Of a stretch of 64,000 nt of DNA, positions 7,429-15,202 are shown piece after piece. Source of the stretch: JAFDYH01 sp049840875. GTDB taxonomy: Bacteria > Bacteroidota > Bacteroidia > Chitinophagales > Chitinophagaceae. The notes beneath the pieces are model-generated. The model saw only the letters and a list, made by a program, of their open reading frames with translations. It made no database searches and was not told the origin of the DNA. Each line of letters starts with the position of its first letter. The first letter of the stretch is position 1. The stretch lies in contig JASGJE010000003.1 in the NCBI GenBank assembly GCA_049840875.1, forward strand, positions 1 to 64,000. The letters are read 5' to 3'. The translations under genes were made by a program, and so were the position numbers.

Positions 7429-8708
7429 ATGACAGAGCAAGCTGTTATTGGTAGCTCAATAAAAACAAATAAATTTTCAAATCCCATTGTAATTATTGGG
7501 ATTTTATTTTTTGTGTTTGGTTTTGTTACCTGGCTGGGATCTGTTTTGATTCCGTACCTGAAAATAGTTTGTGAACTCAATGATACTGATCCGTACTATG
7601 TAGCATTTTCCTGGTATATTTCGTATGCAGTAATGGCTATTCCATCAGCATGGGTTTTACAAAAAATAGGTTTTAAAAGAGGAATGATGACCTGGGATTG
7701 ATCTTACTGGCTGTCGGAACATTTCTTTTTATACCAGCCGCAAAAACACGATTGTATAGTTTGTTCCTAGTCGGCTTATATATCCAGGGAACGGGATTGA
7801 CAATTTTGCAAACAGCCGCCAATCCCTACATCACGATACTGGGGCCGAAGGAAAGCGCTGCGAGAAGAGTAAGTATGATGGGTGTATGTAATGGTATCGC
7901 ATCATCACTTTCACCAATCATTTTAGGGGCAGTTATATTAAAAGGAGCTGATTCAATAAAGGATAAGATCGGCAATGTTTCTGTAACGAAGAAAAATAAC
8001 CTGTTAAGTGAATTGGCTTCGAGGATAGAGCTTCCTTATATAATCATGGCTGCCGCATGGATAGCAGTTGCTCTTCTAATATATTTTTCTGGTTTGCCAG
8101 AGATACATGAGGAGCAGCAAGATGAAGTGCAAGGAGTAGTATTGCAGAATAAGAAAAGTATTTTTCAATTCCCGCATTTATTGATCGGGGTGATTACGTT
8201 GTTTTTATACGTTGGTGTAGAAGTGATTGCGGGTGATACTATTATTAATTACGGATCTTCACAGGGTATTTCATTTTCTACGGCAAAGTATTTTTCAAGC
8301 GCTACACAAATAAACATGTTGATTGGTTATATCATCGGCATAATCTGCATTCCTAAATTTATTTCACAGGAAAAGGCGTTGAAATATTCTGCAATGTTGG
8401 GTATTGCATTTGCGCTCATTGCAATTGCAACTTCGGGATATGTTTCGATTGCTTTTGTTGCATTGATGGGATTGGCTAATTCACTGATGTGGCCATCGAT
8501 CTGGCCGCTGGCGCTCGATGGACTTGGAAGATTTACAAAGATTGGTTCATCGTTTTTAATAATGGCAATCGGAGGCGGCGCTATTTTGCCTCTGCTTTAC
8601 GGTAGGCTTGCCGGCAGGTTTACGCCACATGAAGCTTATTGGATTGTAGTTCCTTGCTATCTCGCTGTTTTATTTTATGCAGTAAAAGGACGGAAAATTG
8701 GAAAATAG
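7429..8708 (+). pseudogene. Sugar MFS permease (FucP/NagP type), frameshifted
   Basis: Two overlapping frames encode one major-facilitator sugar permease of about 425 residues. The first frame (7429-7701) ends GFKRGMMTWD and stop; the second, open from about 7690 to 8708, resumes with LGLILLAVGTFLFIPAA, the expected continuation. One lost or two extra bases near 7688-7691 explain it. The C-terminal LMWPSIWPLALDGLGRFT and GGGAILPLLYG signatures point to the fucose/N-acetylglucosamine-type proton symporters. Next to murQ, an amino-sugar or muropeptide sugar substrate is likely. There is no homopolymer at the site. It may be a real loss or a sequencing error. Confidence 0.75.
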
Positions 8709-8721
8709 AAAGCATTGTAAG

Positions 8722-8748
8722 GTTGATAACTTTTTAAAAGTTGTCAAC
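8722..8748. terminator. Hairpin between convergent genes
   Basis: GTTGATAACTTTT and AAAAGTTGTCAAC form a 13-bp stem with one wobble and almost no loop, between the permease stop (8708) and the amidohydrolase stop (8761). A-rich and T-rich flanks on each strand make a bidirectional terminator plausible. Confidence 0.5.
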
Positions 8749-8760
8749 TTTGTAAGTATG

Positions 8761-10131
8761 CTACTGTTTATAAATCACTCCATCTTTTATAACCAGTTTT
8801 ATTTTCCGGATGTTTTTAATATCAGTTGAAGGATCGCCTTCTACAGCAATAATATCTGCAAGTAAACCTTTTTGAATATGCCCGATCTTATCACCATAGC
8901 CAAATACATCGGCGTTTACAGATGTTGCTGATTTTAGTACATCAATTGCAGGCATTCCATATTCATTCATCAATTCCATTTCACGGGCGTTGTCGCCGTG
9001 CGCAAATACACCAACATCGCCGCCCATACAAATAGTAACTCCGGATTGTAATGCCATTTTAAAACTCTTCTTATGAGCAGTAATACGATCCGTATCCGGA
9101 TCGATTCCTTTGCGCCATCCTTTATATTGTTGTGTAGCTTCTGTTGCAGCAAGGGTAGGACATAGGGCAATATTCTTTTCTTTCATTAATTTAAAAATCT
9201 CTTCTGTGCCGTTATCCCCGTGTTCGATTGTTGTTACTCCTGCGTTGATGGATCGCAGCATTCCTTCTGCAGTTGATGAATGAACGACAACTCTACGGTT
9301 ACTTAAATATGCGATCTTAACCGCCGTTTCAATTTCTTCAGTCGTAAATGTCGGCGCTGCCTCGCCATAGCGCCCCCAGCGATAATCTGCATATATCTTT
9401 ATTACGTCGGCGCCTTTGCTGATCTGTGTTCTTACTTCTTTTTCCATTTCATCTGCATTGGCAACTTCGGCTGCGCCTTTCGGATAGTCTACATCTGCGT
9501 TCTCTGATTTCACGCCGTATGATCCTGTAGCAACAATAGCCCTCGTGGCAACGATCATTCTTGGCCCGGGAATTATTCCTTTCTCAATTGCTTTCTTTAA
9601 ACCGGCGTCATCATACATGGCGCCTTCGGTGCCAAGATCGCGAACCGTAGTAAAGCCTGCGAGCAATGTTGCCCTTGCATGATTTACTGCTCTCGCTGTT
9701 CTTTCAGCCCGCGATTCTTTCAACACCTGGTCATCCCACGATGTTTCATTGTAGGGGTGCAGAAACAAATGGGAATGTCCTTCAATCAAACCTGGAAGAA
9801 GAGTACAACCTTTCAATTCTATTATTTTGGTGTCGGCAGGTAGTTTAAACCGCATATCGCCGACTGCTTCGATAGTATTGTTCTTTACAAGTACAATCCA
9901 GCCGGTTTGCATTTTTTCGCCATCAAAAACACGATCAGGCTTTAAAAGAATGTAATTGTCTTTGGATTGTCCATATAACTGCGAAATAAATAAAGACAAT
10001 ATGGTAAAGAAAACTACCTGGATTGCTGAATAGCGAACAGAACGTACAAGTCCCGATAGCCATCGGGAGCGACCTGCCTGCCGAAAAGGCAGGCGCAACA
10101 GGTGTATCATAATATTAAGCAGTTTGTTCAA
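8761..10131 (-). CDS. Secreted amidohydrolase (imidazolonepropionase/prolidase-like)
   Basis: Metal-dependent hydrolase of the amidohydrolase superfamily, 456 residues. The metal site is visible as GHSH (His119, His121), VVVHS, TTIEHGDNG and MGGDVGVFAHGDN; the final TIM-barrel strand is followed by GLLADIIAVEGDP. Substrate unknown; relatives cleave Xaa-Pro dipeptides or cyclic amides. A signal-like segment VVFFTILSLFISQLYGQ occurs at about residues 39-55, but the preceding 30 residues are encoded by a dispersed repeat (10052-10093), so the native N terminus has been changed or lies downstream. It follows the acyltransferase gene by 10 nt and is probably cotranscribed with it. Confidence 0.85.
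   Translation of the reverse strand: MNKLLNIMIHLLRLPFRQAGRSRWLSGLVRSVRYSAIQVVFFTILSLFISQLYGQSKDNYILLKPDRVFDGEKMQTGWIVLVKNNTIEAVGDMRFKLPADTKIIELKGCTLLPGLIEGHSHLFLHPYNETSWDDQVLKESRAERTARAVNHARATLLAGFTTVRDLGTEGAMYDDAGLKKAIEKGIIPGPRMIVATRAIVATGSYGVKSENADVDYPKGAAEVANADEMEKEVRTQISKGADVIKIYADYRWGRYGEAAPTFTTEEIETAVKIAYLSNRRVVVHSSTAEGMLRSINAGVTTIEHGDNGTEEIFKLMKEKNIALCPTLAATEATQQYKGWRKGIDPDTDRITAHKKSFKMALQSGVTICMGGDVGVFAHGDNAREMELMNEYGMPAIDVLKSATSVNADVFGYGDKIGHIQKGLLADIIAVEGDPSTDIKNIRKIKLVIKDGVIYKQ
10052..10093. repeat. Dispersed palindromic repeat pair (CCCGATAG / CCTGCCTG type)
   Basis: CCCGATAGCCATCGGG at 10052-10067 is followed by CCTGCCTGCCGAAAAGGCAGG-like palindrome at 10073-10093. The same two units, in the opposite order, occur at 35813-35854, and a related CCCCGAT/ATCGGGG hairpin at 48710-48727. 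Here the repeat is read as codons of the amidohydrolase N terminus. Confidence 0.7.
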
Positions 10132-10141
10132 TAAAAATTTC

Positions 10142-11257
10142 TTACACTCTGAAAAATATTTTCTTTTTATAAAGGAAGTAACACATCAACCATTCCAATG
10201 TGAATATGCAGATTGCTGTGATTACATGCATGAGTTTTTCCGGTGTATTGATCATTTCCATTAAGCCGTTTGTAACCGCACCTACATACCCATTGAACCA
10301 ACGCGACCCAACGATTTCAAAGAACAGGTAAATAAAAATAGAGTTCATACCGACGATAGTGAAAAACTTAAGCCTGTTCTTGTGGTTTTTGATATCGATC
10401 CACCAATAGAAGAACGCAAGAAATAAAAGAACCCAACCCAATGATGCTAGTGTAAATGAACTGGTCGCGATCTTCTTAATGATTGGTGTGATATGCGCCC
10501 AATCTAAACCAAAACCTAATGCAAGGCATACCAACGCGGCGACGATCATTGTCTTTATCTTATCTTTTCCGAATAATAATAACTTGCCGATCATTGCTCC
10601 AGCAATAGTATGTACCGCAGTTGGAATGCAGTTAATAGCAACCCATCCGCCTTTATTAATGATGTTCATTATTTTCAGATCAACATAATTACCGAAATTA
10701 TGCTGATCAACAAAAGGCTGATCGAAGCCTGGTACATGTGTAAAGCGATATAAAATCTCTGTTAATAGCAGTAACCCAACGCATACTGCAATTTGTGCTT
10801 TTGCAGACCAGTTGAATACAAGGAATGCGATAAGTGTAGTGAATGATAATTGCGTTAATACATCCCATAACTCAAACGATAATCCGTGTGGACGACTTGG
10901 ACGTACAGCATAATCCAACACGCCCCAGAAGAACAACCATCCGCAACGTTTTAAAATTTTGATAAAGCGTTTATTCCATGTCAATCCTTGTGTTTCCTGC
11001 TTATGAAGAGAATAAGCCATTGCTGTACCAGCCATAAACATAAACGAAGGCTGAATCAAATCCCAAAAACGCAATCCATTCCAAGGATGATGTTCGAACT
11101 GAATAAATATGGCATTAAAAATACTTCCTTCTGTTGCATCGGAGAGGCTTTCATAAATACCTGCAGACTCGAATGCTAACAAAACCATGATTACGCCGCG
11201 CATGAAATCCAGAGATAAAAGTCGTTGATATGTTGTCGTTGTGTTGGTGGTGGCCAT
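10142..11257 (-). CDS. Membrane acyltransferase, DUF5009 / YeiB-like family
   Basis: Integral membrane protein of 371 residues with about ten hydrophobic segments. The N-terminal RLLSLDFMRGVIMVLLAFE, a predicted cytoplasm-facing RGxxM motif before the first helix, and the overall layout resemble heparan-alpha-glucosaminide N-acetyltransferase-like and DUF5009 proteins that acylate cell-surface sugars. No substrate can be assigned. The gene is divergent from the trp operon with about 70 nt between its start and the trp leader, and it precedes the amidohydrolase gene by 10 nt. Confidence 0.75.
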   Translation of the reverse strand: MATTNTTTTYQRLLSLDFMRGVIMVLLAFESAGIYESLSDATEGSIFNAIFIQFEHHPWNGLRFWDLIQPSFMFMAGTAMAYSLHKQETQGLTWNKRFIKILKRCGWLFFWGVLDYAVRPSRPHGLSFELWDVLTQLSFTTLIAFLVFNWSAKAQIAVCVGLLLLTEILYRFTHVPGFDQPFVDQHNFGNYVDLKIMNIINKGGWVAINCIPTAVHTIAGAMIGKLLLFGKDKIKTMIVAALVCLALGFGLDWAHITPIIKKIATSSFTLASLGWVLLFLAFFYWWIDIKNHKNRLKFFTIVGMNSIFIYLFFEIVGSRWFNGYVGAVTNGLMEMINTPEKLMHVITAICIFTLEWLMCYFLYKKKIFFRV

Positions 11258-11290
11258 TTAAAAAGATTTGGCCAAAAAAGTAGCGATAAA

Positions 11291-11322
11291 ATTGGTAATA
11301 ATCAAAAAAGCATACATATTTG
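11291..11322 (+). promoter_or_regulatory. Putative trp operon promoter
   Basis: ATTG at 11291-11294, 20 nt, then CATATTTG at 11315-11322 match the TTTG / TAnnTTTG consensus with one mismatch in each box. The leader peptide ATG is 7 nt beyond, the same near-leaderless layout as upstream of hisL. Confidence 0.5.
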
Positions 11323-11329
11323 CAGTGCA

Positions 11330-11392
11330 ATGAAAGCATTTAAACTAAATCAACAATGGTGGTGGCATACAAACTCTTCCGGGGTGCTGTAA
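11330..11392 (+). CDS. trpL: Tryptophan leader peptide (20 residues)
   Basis: A 20-codon frame from ATG 11330 to TAA 11390-11392 contains three consecutive Trp codons (11357-11365) in the context NQQWWWHTN. It ends upstream of a GC-rich hairpin with a T run and is followed by trpE, so it is a tryptophan leader peptide acting in transcription attenuation. The antiterminator segment 11380-11388 lies within the coding frame just before the stop, so a ribosome finishing the peptide would cover it, while one stalled on Trp would leave it free. Confidence 0.88.
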   Translation: MKAFKLNQQWWWHTNSSGVL

Positions 11393-11434
11393 AGTCATTA
11401 CTATAATTGATTAAAACTATAGTGAAGCCCCCCG
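11380..11434 (+). promoter_or_regulatory. trp attenuator: antiterminator pairing
   Basis: CGGGGTGCT (11380-11388) can pair with AGCCCCCCG (11426-11434), eight pairs and one mismatch. The second segment is also the left arm of the terminator, so the two structures exclude each other. I did not find a convincing separate pause hairpin. Confidence 0.65.
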
Positions 11435-11452
11435 ATAAACCGGGGGGCTTTT
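11425..11452 (+). terminator. trp operon attenuator terminator
   Basis: AAGCCCCCCG (11425-11434) and CGGGGGGCTT (11441-11450) form a perfect 10-bp stem with a 6-nt loop, ending in TTTT at 11449-11452. It lies 33 nt after the leader peptide stop and 12 nt before the trpE start. Confidence 0.88.
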
Positions 11453-11463
11453 CGTTAAAGATT

Positions 11464-12901
11464 ATGAAGAAAATAGCGATTAAAACAGATTGCAAACGTT
11501 TGCTTGCAGACGTATATACACCAGTTGGCATTTATTTACGATTGCGTGACCGGTTTCGGGATACTATTTTATTAGAAAGTACCGACAATCGTGCAGCAGA
11601 AAATAGTTATTCTTTTATCTGCATTAATGCAATTGCGGGAATGGAAATCAGTTCAACGAAAAGTATTGAATTCAAATATCCGGGTCAGAAGCCGGAACGT
11701 ACAGAAATAAAAGATGTAGCAGCGGTTCCAGGCATCATCTGGAATTTTATGAAGGATTTCGCAGCGGAGAAACCAACTATAAAAGAGGGAACGTATGCGC
11801 AGGGATTGTTTGGCTACGCGACCTATGATGCCATACAGTTTTTTGAAACAATTAAACTGAAATCTGGCGTCAAAGCCGCCCTTCGTCAGGCTCAGGGCGA
11901 AGCTGTACCAGCTAATGCGTTATCGGCTATACCAGTACGTTATTGTATTCAATCATTTTAAAGATGAATTATTTATCTGCGAAAATATTGTGGCCGGTCT
12001 TGAGAGTGAATTGCCTCTTGTCGAGTCGCTGATACGAAGTAAGGATGTGCCGGTGTTTCCTTTCAAAGCCGACAACGATGAAACTTCGAATATGACAGAT
12101 GATGATTACCGGCAGATGGTAGAAAAAGGAATAAAAAGCTGTTTACGCGGGGATGTTTTCCAGATTGTATTAAGCCGCAAATTTGAAAAGAGGTTCAGTG
12201 GAGATGAGTTTAATGTTTACCGCGCCCTTCGCAGTGTAAATCCTTCTCCTTATTTATTCTTTTATGATTATGGTGATTACAAACTAATGGGTTCTTCACC
12301 CGAATCGCAGATTCTGATTAATAAAGGGAAAGCCATCGTACACCCGATTGCCGGAACTTTCAAACGTACCGGCGATGATGCTGTGGATGAAAAAGAAACA
12401 GAACGGTTATTACAAGATGCTAAAGAAAACGCAGAACATGTAATGTTGGTCGATCTTGCCCGAAATGACCTGAGCCGTGTATGTGACGATGTAAAGGTGG
12501 CCCATTATCGCGAAGTGCATTATTATTCCCATGTCATTCACCTGGTCAGTGAGGTAGTTGGAAAAGTTCGTGAAGGAAGCAATCCATTTGAATTATTGGC
12601 AAAAACTTTTCCTGCGGGAACATTGAGTGGTGCGCCGAAATTCAAAGCCATGGAATTGATTGATAGTTTTGAACCGACAGCAAGAAGTTATTATGGCGGC
12701 GCTCTTGGCTTTATGGGGTTTGATGGTACTTGCATTCATGCTATCATGATCCGCACGTTTATGAGCAGGAACAATACATTGATATACCAGGCTGGGGCGG
12801 GAGTAGTTGCAGCGAGTAAGCCTGAGAGTGAGTTGCAGGAAGTGAATAATAAACTCGGTGCATTAAAAAAGGCAATTGAGTTTGCTGAGGACATAAAATA
12901 G
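11464..12901 (+). pseudogene. trpE: Anthranilate synthase component I, frameshifted in this sequence
   Basis: Chorismate plus glutamine or ammonia gives anthranilate. The start at 11464 (MKKIAIKTDCKRLL) fits; the feedback-site-like LLES follows at residues 37-40. The frame then breaks: the first frame ends at 11961, while the rest, beginning MRYRLYQYVIVFNHF at 11915, is in the +1 frame and carries the chorismate-binding motifs FPAGTLSGAPKFKAMELID and SYYGGALGFMG. Removing G11911 gives VPLMRYRLYQY, as in homologues. Just upstream, a palindromic repeat (11878-11903) is read as ALRQAQGE. Insertion of that repeat (length 3n+1), a point insertion or a sequencing error could each explain it. All other trp genes look intact. 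Confidence 0.8.
11878..11903. repeat. Short palindromic repeat inside trpE
   Basis: CTTCG (11881-11885) and CGAAG (11898-11902) bracket TCAGGCTCAGGG. The translation ALRQAQGE replaces what is normally a short variable loop before the MRYRLYQY segment of TrpE. Sequences of the CTTCGxCAGGCTCAGG type are recurrent dispersed repeats in Bacteroidota, as I recall them; only one copy is present in this window. Confidence 0.5.
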
Positions 12902-12912
12902 TTTTATGAAAT

Positions 12913-12960
12913 CAGCTGAAGTGCTGCTATCATCGTCCCTTGCGTCGCACACTTCAGCTG
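12913..12960. repeat. Imperfect hairpin repeat between trpE and trpG
   Basis: CAGCTGAAGTG (12913-12923) and CACTTCAGCTG (12950-12960) are perfect inverted repeats separated by 26 nt. The unit fills the trpE-trpG gap. There is no T run after it, so it looks like a dispersed extragenic palindrome or a processing hairpin, not a terminator. Confidence 0.6.
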
Positions 12961-12976
12961 TATAACAATTTTGAAC

Positions 12977-13624
12977 ATGAAGATTTTAGTTTTTGATAAT
13001 TACGATTCGTTCACGTATAATCTTGTGCATCTTGTTGAAAAAATATTGCATCAGAAAGTTGACGTGTATCGTAATGATGAGATTCCGCTGGAGAAAGTAA
13101 AAGAGTACGACAAGATTATTCTTTCTCCGGGACCAGGCATTCCTGAAGAAGCTGGGTTGTTACTTCAATTGATAAAAGAATATGCATCTACGAAATCGAT
13201 ACTCGGCGTTTGCCTTGGTCACCAGGCGATCGGACAAGCGTTTGGAGGAAAACTGATTAATCTAAGTACGGTATATCATGGAGTGGCAACGGAGATAGGA
13301 GTCGGAAGTCAGAAGTCAGGAGACGGAAGTCCGAAAACAGGAGAAATTCATTCACGATTGACGAATGACGATTCACCATTCACCATTCACCATTCACCAT
13401 TATTCGATGGGTTGCCTGAAAAATTTGAAGTAGGCCGCTATCATAGTTGGGTTGTGAGTGATGAGAATTTTCCTGAAGATTTGGAAATAACAGCCCGTGA
13501 TGCAAACAATTATATCATGGGGCTGCAACACAAAAAATTTGATGTGCAGGGAGTGCAGTTTCACCCGGAAAGTGTGTTGACACCGAAGGGGGAGGAGATA
13601 ATGAGAAACTGGCTAAAAGTCTGA
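12977..13624 (+). CDS. trpG: Anthranilate synthase component II (glutamine amidotransferase)
   Basis: Class I glutamine amidotransferase that feeds ammonia to TrpE. The triad is intact: Cys79 in GVCLGHQAIG and His196/Glu198 in VQFHPES. The start MKILVFDNYDSFTYN at 12977 matches homologues. About 30 residues between GVATEI and LFDGLPEKF (roughly residues 109-142) are extra and are encoded by short repeats (13304-13402). They fall between conserved blocks, in a probable surface loop, and keep the frame. The stop codon TGA (13622-13624) is formed by the first bases of the next inverted-repeat cassette. Confidence 0.95.
   Translation: MKILVFDNYDSFTYNLVHLVEKILHQKVDVYRNDEIPLEKVKEYDKIILSPGPGIPEEAGLLLQLIKEYASTKSILGVCLGHQAIGQAFGGKLINLSTVYHGVATEIGVGSQKSGDGSPKTGEIHSRLTNDDSPFTIHHSPLFDGLPEKFEVGRYHSWVVSDENFPEDLEITARDANNYIMGLQHKKFDVQGVQFHPESVLTPKGEEIMRNWLKV
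13304..13402. repeat. Tandem short repeats translated inside trpG
   Basis: A GGAAGTCAGAAGTCAGG-type unit (13304-13331), also found in trpC at 15232-15260 (26 of 28 positions alike), is followed by four near-perfect ATTCACC units from 13371. Both types are out of character with the surrounding codon use yet keep the trpG frame. Confidence 0.75.
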
Positions 13625-14207
13625 ACTGGGATTTTTGAGATGGTTGGGAAGAATGGGATGGGAGCATAGTGTTGGGATAGATGTTATAAGTACGAGGGTG
13701 AAAAGATTTTAAGCATGAAATAAATAATCGTAACCTACGGTTTTGATTGCATGATTAAAACTCTTTTTATGACTGAATTTAAATATGGTGAAATAACAGA
13801 AAAGATAATTGGAGGAGCATTTCGAATTCATAATGCCTTGGGAACCGGTTTTCAGGAAGTGATTTATCAACGGGCATTAGAAATGGAATTAAGGAGCATG
13901 CAAATTCAGTTTGCCAGAGAGTTTGAAATGCCGATATTTTATCTTGATCAACAAATAGGAACGAGGCGTGTTGATTTTTTAGTTGTAAATAAAATAAGCG
14001 TTGAATTAAAAGCAGTAGTTAAACTTGAAGATGTACATATGGCTCAGGCGATGAATTATCTGGAGGCATACAATTTAGAAATCGGGCTATTAATAAATTT
14101 TGGAAGTAAGAGAATGGAGGTTCATCGGTTTACAAGCAAGAAGTATAACCCGTCTTTAGTAATCCATTCCCAATTATCCAGAAAATCCTAAAAACCCCAG
14201 TTCAGAC
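13619..14207 (+). mobile_element. Inverted-repeat cassette carrying a GxxExxY gene (copy 2, trp operon)
   Basis: Ends at 13619-13636 and 14190-14207 are inverted repeats beginning GTCTGAACTGGG, matching at 17 of 18 positions, with further loose similarity inward. The left end supplies the trpG stop codon; trpD starts 2 nt beyond the right end. The only complete gene is a GxxExxY protein, whose last codons run into the right repeat. End sequence and gene content show common origin with the his copy at 1182-1661. Confidence 0.65.
13769..14191 (+). CDS. GxxExxY family protein (PD-(D/E)XK nuclease-like)
   Basis: Product of about 140 residues starting MTEFKYGEITEKIIGGAF; an upstream ATG at 13751 would add six residues. 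It shows the GxxExxY motif (GTGFQEVIY), RRVDFLV, VELKA and AQAMNYLEAY, the same nuclease-like residues as the paralogue at 1229-1615. The C-terminal NPSLVIHSQLSRKS is encoded by the cassette's right flank and is not part of the family core. Function unknown. It interrupts trpG and trpD in the operon's direction. Confidence 0.85.
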   Translation: MTEFKYGEITEKIIGGAFRIHNALGTGFQEVIYQRALEMELRSMQIQFAREFEMPIFYLDQQIGTRRVDFLVVNKISVELKAVVKLEDVHMAQAMNYLEAYNLEIGLLINFGSKRMEVHRFTSKKYNPSLVIHSQLSRKS

Positions 14208-14209
14208 AA

Positions 14210-15202
14210 ATGAAAAAGATATTACAAATTTTATTTGAACACAAAACGCTCGACCGTTCGCTTGCCAAAGACGTATTAGTGAATATCGGCAAAGGCGTGT
14301 ATAATGAACATGAGGTAACAGCTTTCATGACGGTTTACCTTATGCGTAGTATAACGATTGAAGAATTACATGGATTTCGCGACGCTTTACTTGAATTGTG
14401 TGTGCCGGTTGACTTAAATGGTTTTGAAACAATCGATATTGTAGGCACCGGCGGTGATGGAAAAAATACCTTTAATATTTCCACATTAAGTTGCTTCATT
14501 GTTGCTGGTACGGGACAGAAAGTTGCAAAGCACGGAAACTATGGTGCTTCAACTATCAGCGGGGCGTCTAATGTAATGGAGCAGTTAGGGTATAAGTTTA
14601 AGAATGATGCAAGCCAATTGAAGAAAGAAGTCGATGGAGCAAATATTTGTTTTTTACACGCACCAATGTTTCATCCTGCTTTAAAAACAGTAGGGCCGAT
14701 TCGAAAAAACCTGGGAATGCGTACATTTTTTAACATGCTTGGCCCGATGGTGAATCCCGCTTCACCGAAGTATCAATTGGTAGGAGTGTTTAGCCTTGAG
14801 ATGGCACGTATTTATAATTACCTGCTGCAACAAACGGATAAGGCATTTACCATTATTCATGGCCTGGATGGCTATGATGAGATTTCGTTGACAAACGATA
14901 CAAAAGTAATAACGAATACCGGTGAGAAAATAATGACGCCGGAGCAACTGGGAAAGAGAATGGTTTCTGCCATTGATATTGCTGGGGGAAATACTGTAGA
15001 AGAAGCGGCAAAAATATTTACAAAAATTCTGAAAGGAGAAGGTACATGGGCGCAAAATGCTGTAGTGCTCGCAAATGCCGCGATGGCATTATATTGCACC
15101 GGCACATTCAAAACTTACAATGATGCTTATGCAGCAGCGGTAGAAAGTTTGGAAAGTGGTAATGCCAATAAGGTTTTGGAAAAATTAATCAGCCTGCAGT
15201 AA
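14210..15202 (+). CDS. trpD: Anthranilate phosphoribosyltransferase
   Basis: Joins anthranilate to PRPP. At 330 residues it is full length. The PRPP-binding GTGGDGKNTFNIS and the KHGNYGASTISGASNVMEQLGY segment are typical of TrpD. It begins just after the right repeat of the GxxExxY cassette. Its TAA stop overlaps the trpC ATG by one base, so the two are probably translationally coupled. Confidence 0.97.
   Translation: MKKILQILFEHKTLDRSLAKDVLVNIGKGVYNEHEVTAFMTVYLMRSITIEELHGFRDALLELCVPVDLNGFETIDIVGTGGDGKNTFNISTLSCFIVAGTGQKVAKHGNYGASTISGASNVMEQLGYKFKNDASQLKKEVDGANICFLHAPMFHPALKTVGPIRKNLGMRTFFNMLGPMVNPASPKYQLVGVFSLEMARIYNYLLQQTDKAFTIIHGLDGYDEISLTNDTKVITNTGEKIMTPEQLGKRMVSAIDIAGGNTVEEAAKIFTKILKGEGTWAQNAVVLANAAMALYCTGTFKTYNDAYAAAVESLESGNANKVLEKLISLQ

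Noticed and set aside
7690..8708. Independent MFS gene starting at TTG 7698
   Set aside because: It lacks the first three helices, which are encoded directly upstream in the other frame.
11464..12901. Two separate genes in place of trpE
   Set aside because: The halves are contiguous parts of one TrpE domain order, and dropping one base joins them exactly; a natural split at this loop is not known to me.
12913..12960. Terminator between trpE and trpG
   Set aside because: The hairpin is not followed by a T run, and termination here would cut off the operon.
13371..13402. CRISPR-like tandem array (ATTCACC units)
   Set aside because: Units are 7 nt with no spacers and lie inside trpG; simple tandem repeat.
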